Positions 19,151-28,512 of a DNA stretch of 64,000 nucleotides are shown here, piece by piece. Both the position numbers and the translations under genes were made by a program. How positions within the stretch are numbered: the first letter of the stretch is position 1; the number at the start of each line of letters is the position of its first letter. Origin of the DNA: Pseudomonadota bacterium (GTDB lineage: Bacteria > Desulfobacterota > Binatia > Binatales > Binataceae); assembly GCA_021324885.1 (NCBI GenBank), contig JAJPIF010000017.1, positions 60,926 to 124,925 of the forward strand, in the 5' to 3' direction. The notes under the pieces are model-generated. The model was not told where the DNA came from. It did no database searches and saw nothing but the letters and a program-made list of their open reading frames with translations.

Positions 19151-20356
19151 TTATATAACGCCGGCGGCGCTGAGAACCTCGAGGTCGCCGGCACTATAGC
19201 CCAGTTCGCCAATGATCTCGCTGTTATGCTGGCCAAGCATCGGCGCGGGCCGGCGGATTTGGAACGGCGAGGCGGGGAGACGGAAAGGCGCGCCCGGATA
19301 GGTCAGCCGCCCGGCCATCGGATGGTCGATGTCGATAAAGAATCCGCGCTCGGTCAGTTGTGGATCGTTTACCAGGTCTTCGGTCGTATTGAGCGGAGCG
19401 CAGGGAATTCCAGCCTTTTGGAAAAGCGACACGATCTCCTTTTTGGTCCGCGCCATACACCAGGGAATCCAATGGGAATCGAACCGCTCACGGGCCTGGA
19501 CGGTGCGCACGGGTGGCTTGAACTCCGGATCCCTGATCCAATCCTCGCCGATTGCGCTCACGAACTCCGCCCACCAATTGATACCCACGGTAATCTCGAA
19601 GAAGCCGTCCGCGCAGTAGTTCACGAACGGCGGGGCGTCCACACCATGAACTGACGGGATGCGGACCGCGCGCTCGCCGCAGTATTGATAAGCCAGCAGC
19701 GAGGGCGCGCGGCGATCGATCGATGATGCCAGCACTTCCATAATCGAGACGTCAACCTGTTGCCCGACGCCCTGAAATTGTGCGCCGAAAAAAGCGCCAA
19801 GGGTAGCCATGTAAGCCATCAGCCCGGCCATGTGCAGATTCAGCTTATTGGCCATGCCGGCGGGTTCGGCGTCGGGCTGCCCGGTGCCCCACATCTCGTG
19901 ACCCATCGCATAGAGGATCAGGTCCGAGGCGCTCCAGTCGCGGTACGGGCCGGTCTGGCCGAAGTTGCTGATCGAGGTCATGACGAGATTGGGCCGCACC
20001 GCGCTCAATGCCGCGTAGTCCAGACCCAGAGAAGGCATCACGCGCGGGTGGAAGTTTTCCACGACGATATCGGCGGTGGCCAGCAAGCGGAAAAAAATCG
20101 CGCGGCCGGTTTCTGTCTTCAGATTAAGTGTTATGCCGCGCTTGTTGGTATTGAGATGGAGAAACAGGCCGCTGCGCTCGGGATGAGGCAAATCGTGAAG
20201 GAAAGGGCCGATCCAGCGCGCCGGATCACCCCTTCCAGGCCGTTCTATCTTGATGACATCGGCGCCGTAATCAGCGAGCAGCTTGGTGCACATGGGACCC
20301 GCCACATGACGGGTCAAGTCCAGTACACGTACTCCTTCCAGTGCCTGTGATACCAT
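19151..20356 (-). CDS. CaiB/BaiF family III CoA-transferase
   Basis: LEGVRVLDLTRHVAGPMCTKLLADYGADVIKIERPGRGDPAR; GITLNLKTETGRAIFFRLLATADIVVENFHP. Confidence 0.94.
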   Translation of the reverse strand: MVSQALEGVRVLDLTRHVAGPMCTKLLADYGADVIKIERPGRGDPARWIGPFLHDLPHPERSGLFLHLNTNKRGITLNLKTETGRAIFFRLLATADIVVENFHPRVMPSLGLDYAALSAVRPNLVMTSISNFGQTGPYRDWSASDLILYAMGHEMWGTGQPDAEPAGMANKLNLHMAGLMAYMATLGAFFGAQFQGVGQQVDVSIMEVLASSIDRRAPSLLAYQYCGERAVRIPSVHGVDAPPFVNYCADGFFEITVGINWWAEFVSAIGEDWIRDPEFKPPVRTVQARERFDSHWIPWCMARTKKEIVSLFQKAGIPCAPLNTTEDLVNDPQLTERGFFIDIDHPMAGRLTYPGAPFRLPASPFQIRRPAPMLGQHNSEIIGELGYSAGDLEVLSAAGVI

Positions 20357-20547
20357 CGCTCATCGGGCCGCGGCGAAAGCCGCCTTGCTCCGCGCGCATC
20401 GTATCAAGTCCGCGGCCCACTGGCCCATTGTATCACCTCTGGAGTATCGGCGGAGTTCCAACGGCCGCTCTGCCTTGCTGGCTGGCGCCAAAGGGCGGGC
20501 CGACGGGAAAAGGCAACGGTCCCGGCGGCCCGCCCTTTGCGACAATT

Positions 20548-21900
20548 TTATTGCATAACCTGCAACATGCCGGCAGGCGTGCCCCAACGATTGAAGTCCT
20601 GGTATTCCGCAGGGGCGTTTTCGTTGATCAGGGCGTGATCCTGAATGTCGAAGGTAAGATGATGGTTCTGCATATCGTAGAACTCATACATCCCGTCCCC
20701 GGGGCCGCCGCCGCCGGTCGCAACGTCGCCGTTGGTGCCGGGCAGGGTCATCGGCTTGTACAGCGATGGGCCCGTCTTCCACAACTTCAGACCGACATCG
20801 TACAGGTCCATCCAGATTGGCTGCCAGGTTTCCTTGTCGATATAGGCCATCCGGCTCCCGTAACAGTATCCTTCGGCCTCCTTCTGAGTCCGGCGGATAT
20901 CCACCACAGCGACCTCGCGCGGAATCCATACCGTGGCACGCGGCGTCGGGAACCAGACCGAAGGGTAATAGTTGGCCTTATCCGTATAGGCCCATCCCTC
21001 CGTCGGGTACGCTACCAGGATTTTCTTGTAGCCCTCAAACTTGGCCTGGAAGATGGGCGGCTGGATGCTCATCGAGCGCTCATCATCCGCGGTATAGTCG
21101 CTGCCCACCAGCGGCGCGCAGCGGGCGGCAGAGGAAAGCCGGATCGAACGCCGCAAGGACGGCACGAACACGAACGTTTCGCCCAGGGTCGCCGGATCGT
21201 CATAGAAGATGACGAGGTCGTTGGTGTACTTGGACTGCTCCGGAACCATGATGATGTTATTGTAGGTCAGGAATATATCGTCGAGGTTGGGAATGTTTAC
21301 CGGCTTGCTCGGTTCGCTGAGGTGCTTGACCTTGAAGTTTACCTCGCGCACCTCGCTGATGGACTTGTTGCCAAACTGGTCCATGTTGAAACCTTTGTTG
21401 GCGTAAGTGGTGATAAGGTAAGGGACGTACGCATAATATTCATTGTAAACGATCTCCATTCCCGCATCAGGGCCGCTGGGGTTCGGAAATGGTATTCCGG
21501 CGACATAGCCCTTCGGACTGAGTCCACCGAAGGAGTTGGGCACCAGCTTTACCTGGCTGGCATACTTTTCCGTATCCGCAAGATACTTCTTGGGCAGTGG
21601 AATGTGCTTGTTGGCCTCCACCACCATTTCCGCATTCGGAGGAAGCTTCCAGAACTGGCTGCCGCTCCAAAGCACCCATAGCCCGACGGGCATGAACTTC
21701 TTGTACTGCTGCCAGTTCTGCATCGTAATGTGGGTGCCCGGCGCAATGGATTCCGAGGAATCGGCCGGGACGAGCTGATTATAATTCGACTCGTCCCAGG
21801 CAAACGGCTGCACCTGCGCCTGGGCGCGCAGCGACATCAATGTCAGCAGCGACGCACCCGCAATTACTCCAATCAGCAAACGCTTGACAAACCTGAACAT
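20548..21900 (-). CDS. DUF1329 family exported protein (copy 2)
   Basis: Signal peptide; PVNIPNLDDIFLTYNNIIMVPEQSKYTNDLVIFYDD...RRSIRLSSAARCAPLVGSDYTADDERS; tandem paralog of next gene. Confidence 0.8.
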   Translation of the reverse strand: MFRFVKRLLIGVIAGASLLTLMSLRAQAQVQPFAWDESNYNQLVPADSSESIAPGTHITMQNWQQYKKFMPVGLWVLWSGSQFWKLPPNAEMVVEANKHIPLPKKYLADTEKYASQVKLVPNSFGGLSPKGYVAGIPFPNPSGPDAGMEIVYNEYYAYVPYLITTYANKGFNMDQFGNKSISEVREVNFKVKHLSEPSKPVNIPNLDDIFLTYNNIIMVPEQSKYTNDLVIFYDDPATLGETFVFVPSLRRSIRLSSAARCAPLVGSDYTADDERSMSIQPPIFQAKFEGYKKILVAYPTEGWAYTDKANYYPSVWFPTPRATVWIPREVAVVDIRRTQKEAEGYCYGSRMAYIDKETWQPIWMDLYDVGLKLWKTGPSLYKPMTLPGTNGDVATGGGGPGDGMYEFYDMQNHHLTFDIQDHALINENAPAEYQDFNRWGTPAGMLQVMQ

Positions 21901-21992
21901 CTCTTTTCCAGCATCTCCTTTTCTAACAGTAACTACTCACTGAGCAAATTCCTCCGAATGCGGTTAGCAGCACAAACACCGATTCAGTTATA

Positions 21993-23333
21993 TCACTGCA
22001 TGACCTGCAGCATGCCGGCGGGAGTGCCCCAGCGTTGGAAATCCTGATACAGGGCAGGGGCATTTTCATTAATCAGGGCGTGGTCCTGGATGTCGAACGT
22101 AATATGATGGTTCTGCATATCGTAGAATTCATACATCCCGTCACCCGGGCCGCCGCCGCCGGTTGAAACATCGCCGCCGGTATTGGGGAGCAGCATCGGC
22201 TTGTACATTGACGGACCGGTCTTCCACAGCTTCAGACCGACATCGTAAAGGTCCATCCAGATCGGCTGCCAGGTTTCCTTGTCGATGTAGGCCATGCGGC
22301 TGCCGTAGCAGTAACCTTGCTTCATCTGATCGGTGCGACGGATGTCGACGAGGGCGACCTCGCGGGGCATCCAGACCGCGGCGCGCGGCGTCGCGAAGTA
22401 ACTGGGCTTGTAGTAATTGGCCTTGTCGACATAGCCGTCGAGCGGATACATCACCAGGATCTTTTTATAGCCCTCGAATTTGGCCTGGAAGATCGGCGGC
22501 TGGATGCTCATCGAGCGCTCGTCGTCCGCAGTATAGTCGCTGCCCACCAACGGGGCGCAGCGGGCGGCGGAGGAGAGCCGGATGGAACGGCGCAGCGACG
22601 GCACGAACACGAAAGTCTCACCCAGCGTCGCGGGATCGTCATAAAAGATCACCAGGTCGTTGGTGTACTTCGACTGTTCCGGGATCATGATGATGTTGTT
22701 ATAGGTCAGGAAGATGTCGTCGAGGTTGGGGATATTTACCGGTTTGCCGGGGTCGCTGAGATGCTTGACCTTGAAGTTTACTTCGCGCACCTCGCTCACG
22801 GATTTGTTGCCAAACTGGTCCATACTAAAACCTTTGTTGGCGTAAGTTGTGATGAGGTACGGAACGTACGCATAATATTCGTTGTAGACGATTTCGATAC
22901 CGGCGTTGGGGCCGCTGGGATTGGGAAACGGCAGCCCGGACACGTACCCCTTGGGGCTCAAACCACCCCAGCTGTTGGGCACGAGCGAGACTTGGCTGGC
23001 GTATTTTTCGGTATCGGCGAGGTATTTCTTGGGCAGCGGGATGTGCTTGTTCGCAGCCACCACCAGTTCCGCGTCAGGGGGAAGCTTCCAGAATTGCGTT
23101 CCTTGCCAAAGCACCCACAGACCAACCGGCATGAACTTTTTGTACTGCTGCCAGTTTTGCATGGTGATATGGGTTCCGGGCGCAATTGTTTCCGGCGAAT
23201 CAGCCGGCACAAGCTGATTATAATTCGACTCGTCCCAGGCAAACGGCTGCACCTGCGCCATCGCCGTACGGCCCGCCGTGACCATCAAGACCCCCAGAAG
23301 TCCGACTAACCAACACTTCCCCGAATTAGACAT
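21993..23333 (-). CDS. DUF1329 family exported protein (copy 1)
   Basis: MSNSGKCWLVGLLGVLMVTAGRTAMAQVQPFAWDESNYNQ signal peptide; strong identity to 20548-21900. Confidence 0.8.
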   Translation of the reverse strand: MSNSGKCWLVGLLGVLMVTAGRTAMAQVQPFAWDESNYNQLVPADSPETIAPGTHITMQNWQQYKKFMPVGLWVLWQGTQFWKLPPDAELVVAANKHIPLPKKYLADTEKYASQVSLVPNSWGGLSPKGYVSGLPFPNPSGPNAGIEIVYNEYYAYVPYLITTYANKGFSMDQFGNKSVSEVREVNFKVKHLSDPGKPVNIPNLDDIFLTYNNIIMIPEQSKYTNDLVIFYDDPATLGETFVFVPSLRRSIRLSSAARCAPLVGSDYTADDERSMSIQPPIFQAKFEGYKKILVMYPLDGYVDKANYYKPSYFATPRAAVWMPREVALVDIRRTDQMKQGYCYGSRMAYIDKETWQPIWMDLYDVGLKLWKTGPSMYKPMLLPNTGGDVSTGGGGPGDGMYEFYDMQNHHITFDIQDHALINENAPALYQDFQRWGTPAGMLQVMQ

Positions 23334-23607
23334 TTGGTGTACTCCTTGTTTTCCACCCGCTCCAATTGAGATAGCAAAAACATGTTCCCCAACGGCGTTT
23401 CCCACTGAAACGACGGTCCTTTACCTATGTCCAACTATCACCGTTTGTCAAGCGAAGCTCTTTAACGGCTTCAATTTCTACTCAGCATTGAGCTGACGAA
23501 AACATCTGCGGAGCGTTCCATTTACTGTGGGTTTACTAATGCAGAACAGTCGCAGAATAAGCGTTGCTGAATGTACCGGATCTCGCTTCGGCGTACCCGC
23601 AAGGAAC

Positions 23608-23729
23608 GCTATAGCCCTGAAGCCTGCGTCGATGGTGAAAATTTCCCCTTGCAGCGAGGTAGAGCAAAATCTGCTGCAAGCTGTTCCATCCAGACCTTGA
23701 TGGAAATTTTCGACGGATGTGAGTATAGC
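23608..23729. repeat. Interrupted imperfect inverted repeat in divergent intergenic region
   Basis: Nested arms GCTATA/TATAGC, CGTCG/CGACG, GAAAATTTCC/GGAAATTTTC, CTTGCAGC/GCTGCAAG. Confidence 0.6.
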
Positions 23730-23853
23730 TTTGCAGCGAAACGGCGCAGAGCCTGCGGATCGACTTTCGCGGCGCGCCCACAGTCGTAAATGTTGCCTCT
23801 GGCGCGGGATTTCCGCGATCGGGTGGCCTCAGAAATTCACGGAGGAAACAACA

Positions 23854-25002
23854 ATGGCGCTTCGTGTCGTATCTGCCGATTCTCACATGATCGAGCCGGC
23901 GGACTTATGGGTCACGCGCATCGACCATCGCTTCAAGGACCGCGCGCCCCGGGCGGTCACCAAACCGGACAAGCCGGGCGCGTTCTTCATGGCCGAGGGA
24001 CTGCGTCCGTTTTCGGTGGCCGCCGTTGCCGCTACCGGTCGCGACGGCGAGGAATATGCCAAACATATGAAAACCGGCTACGAGGCGGTGCGGCCCAGCG
24101 GATGGGACCCGGTGGAACGCATCAAGGACCAGGACATCGATGGCGTCGAGGCCGAGGTCTTGTACACGAGTCTGGGGATGCCGCTGTTCGGCCTGAAGGA
24201 TCCCGACCTGCAGCGCGCCTGCTTCCGCGTTTACAACGATTGGCTGGCCGAATTCTGCTCGCATAATCCGCGGCGGCTGCTCGGAGTGCCGCTGATCTCG
24301 CTGGACGACGTGGATTTGGCGGTCAAGGAGCTGGAACGCTGCCGCAAGCAAAACCTCAAGGGCGCGATGATTTGGGGGTCGCCGCCGGAGGATCGGCCCT
24401 ACAACAGTCCGATCTATGACCCGTTCTGGCAGGCCGCATCAGACTTGGAGATGCCGCTGTCGTTGCATATCGTCACTGGCGGGACCAAAAGCCCGGCCTG
24501 GCAGATGGTGGGCCACCTCGCCAAATCGGAAAAGGACACGCCGGGGATCTCCCAAATCGGCACCTATCATTTTCTGTTGGCCGACATTCAGGCCACGCTC
24601 TACACGATCGTGGTAAGCGGAGTGCTGGAGCGTTTCCCGAAATTGAAGATCGTATCGGCGGAGAACGACACCGGCTGGCTGCCCCATTTCATGTACCGGC
24701 TTGACCACGGCTATAAAAAGTACTGGGCGAGTTCCGGCATCCGCAAGCTCGCGATGGCGCCGAGCGAGTATATCCGCCGCCAGGTTTACGCCACTTTCCA
24801 GGACGATCCGATCGGTCCGGCGACATGGAGCTTTTTCGGCGAAGACAACTATATGTGGGCCTCCGATTTTCCGCATGGCGACTGCACGTGGCCCAATTCG
24901 CGCAAGGTGATCGCGTCGGACTTCGCAGGCGTCCCGGAGAAGGTCACTTCGAAAATCGTGTTTGACAACGCGGTGAAGCTCTATGGACTTGAGCTCAACT
25001 GA
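23854..25002 (+). CDS. Amidohydrolase family protein (amidohydrolase-2 / ACMSD-like)
   Basis: MALRVVSADSHMIEPADLW; LEMPLSLHIVTGG; RFPKLKIVSAENDTGWLPHFMYRLD; WASDFPHGDCTWPNS. Confidence 0.92.
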   Translation: MALRVVSADSHMIEPADLWVTRIDHRFKDRAPRAVTKPDKPGAFFMAEGLRPFSVAAVAATGRDGEEYAKHMKTGYEAVRPSGWDPVERIKDQDIDGVEAEVLYTSLGMPLFGLKDPDLQRACFRVYNDWLAEFCSHNPRRLLGVPLISLDDVDLAVKELERCRKQNLKGAMIWGSPPEDRPYNSPIYDPFWQAASDLEMPLSLHIVTGGTKSPAWQMVGHLAKSEKDTPGISQIGTYHFLLADIQATLYTIVVSGVLERFPKLKIVSAENDTGWLPHFMYRLDHGYKKYWASSGIRKLAMAPSEYIRRQVYATFQDDPIGPATWSFFGEDNYMWASDFPHGDCTWPNSRKVIASDFAGVPEKVTSKIVFDNAVKLYGLELN

Positions 25003-25245
25003 AGGCCGCAAGCTGCGTCTGACTCGGCCGGGCGGGCCGCGGTTGAACCTGCGGCCGTCCGCCCCCGTGTTTGCGCGCCGCTTCAGTCAGATGCCGCGGG
25101 CACCAGGGTAAACATTTTTGAGCCGGCTCACATCTTCGCCGGTGTACTGGGAACGTCAGATCCAAACCTTAGCGCGGCGATATTGCGCCTGCGCTTTCAA
25201 TCCGGCGGTTGGGAATCGAAGTCCTCCACAGCGGCTCACGGAGCC

Positions 25246-26196
25246 ATGAACATGATGAAGACGTTTTTGCATCTCAACACCAGCACCGGCGGATCGACCG
25301 GGATCGATCACGCGCAGGGCAACGAGTTTTTCAGCGCGGCGGCGCTGACCGCAGTGTCGCAGGCGGCCGAGCGAGCGGGCTTTTACGGCGTGTATGTGAC
25401 CGAGCATCCGTTTCCCTCCGACGCACGGCTCAGGGCCGGCGTCGGCCATCATTCGCTGGATCCGCTGGTCCCGCTCAGCATCGCCGCCGCCACGACCAGC
25501 AAGCTTCGGCTCTGCACCTACATCTACGTGCTGCCCTATCACAACCCGTTTATCGCGGCGCGCGCGATGGCCAGTCTGGACGTGGCGTCGGGCGGGCGGC
25601 TGGTGATGGGCGTTGGCGTGGGCTGGATGGAGGAGGAGTTCGAGGCGCTGGGCGTCAACTTTGCCGAGCGCAACGAACTGACCGACGAGGCCATCGTCGC
25701 GATTAAGGCGGCCTGGACGCAGGAGAACGTCAAGATGGAAGGGCGGCATTTTCGTGCTTCGGGCAACACGATGCTGCCGCATCCGATACAGAAGCCGCAT
25801 CCGCCCATCTACGTGGGCGGCAACAGCCGTATCGCGGCGCGGCGCGCGGGAGAGATGGGCGACGGCTTCATGCCGTTTTTCAATCCGGCAAAATTCGCGA
25901 AAACTCGCCATACCGCGGCGATCGAGTCGCTCGAACAGATGGGCAAAATAGTCAATTATGCGCAGTCGGTGGCCCAAGCCGCGGGTCGCGCGCCGCTGGA
26001 CATCGGCGGCGTGCTGACTGAAATGGGATCGTGGGGCAGCCCGAAGTTCGACGTCAAAAAGGTGATCGACGAGGCGCAGCAACTCAAAGCACTGGGCGTC
26101 AATGTTATCTACCTTGGAGTCGGCGGCGCCACTTACAGGCAGCAGGCGGACAACGTCGAACGCCTGGGTCAGGAAATCCTCCCGCGCCTGCCGTAA
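25246..26196 (+). CDS. LLM-class flavin/F420-dependent oxidoreductase
   Basis: GFYGVYVTEHPFPSD; RLCTYIYVLPYHNPFIAARAMASLDVASGGRLVMGVGVGWMEEEFEALG. Confidence 0.9.
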   Translation: MNMMKTFLHLNTSTGGSTGIDHAQGNEFFSAAALTAVSQAAERAGFYGVYVTEHPFPSDARLRAGVGHHSLDPLVPLSIAAATTSKLRLCTYIYVLPYHNPFIAARAMASLDVASGGRLVMGVGVGWMEEEFEALGVNFAERNELTDEAIVAIKAAWTQENVKMEGRHFRASGNTMLPHPIQKPHPPIYVGGNSRIAARRAGEMGDGFMPFFNPAKFAKTRHTAAIESLEQMGKIVNYAQSVAQAAGRAPLDIGGVLTEMGSWGSPKFDVKKVIDEAQQLKALGVNVIYLGVGGATYRQQADNVERLGQEILPRLP

Positions 26197-26383
26197 GACG
26201 CTCCACTTCAGCGCACCCTCGAGTGGTGGTTGCCGGTATCTGGGTTAGACCCGGAGGAACTGCCGCGCCCGCTTTTCCAATCTGATCCGCCTACCTGTGA
26301 CTTTTCGCGCGGGATGTTCTAGAACTGGATGCGCACCGCGTCAGCTTTTCGCAGGCCGGCGCGCTTAACTATCCGAGGTACAG

Positions 26384-27580
26384 GTGATGTCAGAAGCCCA
26401 GTTTTATGCCAGTGGTCCAGCGGAAGTGGGCCTCGATCCCGCCAAAGTCGAGGCGATGTTCGAGCGCGCCCAGCGCGAAGTCAAAGACGGATTGCTACCC
26501 TCCTGCCAGGTCGCGATCGCGCGCAACGGCAAAATCGGCGCCGCGCGCGCGTTCGGCGAGGCGGTGCAGGGCGGCGTCAAAAAGCCGGCCACCAACGACA
26601 CGCTCTATGTGGTCTTCTCCTGCGCCAAAGGCATCATGTCGGCGGCTACCTGGCTGCTGATCCAGGACGGCAAGCTGGACATCACCCAGCCGGTGGTCAA
26701 ATACGTCCCGGAGTTCGGCACCAATGGCAAGGAAGCGGTCACCGTCGAGCAGTTGTTTCTGCATACCGGCGGCTTTCCAGACGCACCTTATGCGCAGCGC
26801 GAATGGCTGGATCGGTCGGCGCGCATCCGCCGCTTCCAAAGCTGGCGCCTGCAGTTCCCGCCCGGCAAGAAGTACGCCTACCACGCGACCTCGGCGCACT
26901 GGGTGATGGCTGAGATTGTCGAGCGGCTGAGCGGGATGGATTTCCGCGATTTCGTGCGCGTGCGCGTTTCCGAGCCGCTGGGCATCCCCAATCTCAAGAT
27001 GGGACTGCCGCGTCCGGAACAGCATCGGCAGGCCCAGTTGACCTATGTCGGAGAGCCGATGACCGAGGCGGACATGAAGGCGATGGGCATCAACCTGGTA
27101 ATGCCGGCTGAAATCAACGACGAGACCATCCTCGGCTTCAACAAGCCCGAAGTGCTGGAGGCCGGATGTCCGGGCGGCGGCGCGGTCGCGACCGCGGGAG
27201 CGCTGGCGATGCTCTATCAGGCGCTGGTTAACGGCGGGCGCGCTCCGGACGGCAAACAGATCTGGACCCAGGAGTTGCTCAAAGACGTGTTGCGCGTGCG
27301 CACTGAAGGATACTTTGATCCGGTTTTCCGCATCCCGCCCAATCGATGCCTGGGGATGACGATCGCCGGCAATGACGGCAAGGCGGGCGTGCGCGGCTTC
27401 GGCAAGACCAACTCGCCGCAGGCGTTCGGCCACAACGGCGTCGGTGGGCAGGTCGCCTGGGCCGATCCCGCCACCGGAATTTCATTCGGTTATTGCACCA
27501 ACGGCATTGACCGCAATGATTTCCGCCACGCCAAGCGTGTGGTCGCCATTTCGAGCATGGCTGCGGTTTGCGCCGCCTGA
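26384..27580 (+). CDS. Serine hydrolase, beta-lactamase/esterase (class C-like) family
   Basis: VVFSCAKGIMSAATWLLIQDGKLDITQPVVKYVPEFG (SxxK); YHATSAHWVMAEIVERLSG (Y-x-[SN]-like). Confidence 0.88.
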   Translation: MMSEAQFYASGPAEVGLDPAKVEAMFERAQREVKDGLLPSCQVAIARNGKIGAARAFGEAVQGGVKKPATNDTLYVVFSCAKGIMSAATWLLIQDGKLDITQPVVKYVPEFGTNGKEAVTVEQLFLHTGGFPDAPYAQREWLDRSARIRRFQSWRLQFPPGKKYAYHATSAHWVMAEIVERLSGMDFRDFVRVRVSEPLGIPNLKMGLPRPEQHRQAQLTYVGEPMTEADMKAMGINLVMPAEINDETILGFNKPEVLEAGCPGGGAVATAGALAMLYQALVNGGRAPDGKQIWTQELLKDVLRVRTEGYFDPVFRIPPNRCLGMTIAGNDGKAGVRGFGKTNSPQAFGHNGVGGQVAWADPATGISFGYCTNGIDRNDFRHAKRVVAISSMAAVCAA

Positions 27581-27601
27581 TTCTGGTGGGAGCGATCTGC
27601 C

Positions 27602-28504
27602 ATGGGCAAGCTTGACGGAAAAGTCGCCGCTATCACGGGGGCGGGCCGCGGTATCGGACGCGCGCTGGCCAAAGCGATGGCGGCGGAGGGCGCGTCGATT
27701 GTAGTAAACGATCTGGGCGTGACGCTGGTGGGCGATCGCGAGCCCTCCTCGCCGGCTAACGATGTGGTGGCGGATATCAAAGCGGCGGGCGGACAGGCCG
27801 TCGCCAACCTCGGCGACATCTCGACCATGGAAGGCGGCAAGGGCCTGGTCGATCAGGCGCTGAAGGAATACGGCAAACTCGACATTTTGGTGAACCTGGC
27901 TGGCGTCATCCGTGATCGCATGATCTTCAACATGGGCGAGGAGGATTGGGACAAGGTGCTGGACTCGCATCTGAAGGGCACCTTCTGCACCAGCCGCTTC
28001 GCGTCGGCGCATATGCGGGAGCGCCGCTACGGGCGTATCATAAATTTCTCCTCCAACGCGGCGTTGGGCAGCCCGGGCCAGCCCAGCTATTCGGCTGCCA
28101 AGGCGGGAATCCTGGGCCTGACCTTCAGCACCGCGCAGGGTCTGCGCCGCTACGGCATCACCTGCAACGCCATTTTCCCGGTCGCCGCCACCCGCATGAC
28201 CGACACGATTCATCAGGCGGACTGGCGGCTGACGCCGAGCAGCCAGGCGCAGGGAACTCCATTCGACCCGGCCAATATCGCGCCGATCGTGATCTTCCTC
28301 GCCAGCGATGAAGCCGCAGAGGTAACTGGTCAGGTGTTCGGCTCCGAGGGCTATAGCGTTACACGCTACTACCACATGGCGCCGGAGAAGACCGTCTACA
28401 ACAAAGGACCATGGGACCTGGACCAGTTTTTCAAGGTAATGAAGCGCACGCTGGCCCGCGACCTGCGAAAGCCGCAGATGTTCCAGGGCCCCGGGCGCCG
28501 ATAA
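27602..28504 (+). CDS. Short-chain dehydrogenase/reductase (peroxisomal MFE-like 3-hydroxyacyl-CoA dehydrogenase type)
   Basis: AAITGAGRGIGRALAKAMAAEGASIVVNDLGV; NLAGVIRDRMIFNM; YSAAKAG. Confidence 0.9.
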   Translation: MGKLDGKVAAITGAGRGIGRALAKAMAAEGASIVVNDLGVTLVGDREPSSPANDVVADIKAAGGQAVANLGDISTMEGGKGLVDQALKEYGKLDILVNLAGVIRDRMIFNMGEEDWDKVLDSHLKGTFCTSRFASAHMRERRYGRIINFSSNAALGSPGQPSYSAAKAGILGLTFSTAQGLRRYGITCNAIFPVAATRMTDTIHQADWRLTPSSQAQGTPFDPANIAPIVIFLASDEAAEVTGQVFGSEGYSVTRYYHMAPEKTVYNKGPWDLDQFFKVMKRTLARDLRKPQMFQGPGRR

Positions 28505-28512
28505 CCAGGGGT

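Noticed and set aside
20341-21681. 446 aa plus-strand ORF
   Set aside because: Antisense of the DUF1329 gene; a similar shadow (22317-23309) occurs opposite the paralog, which explains its apparent conservation.
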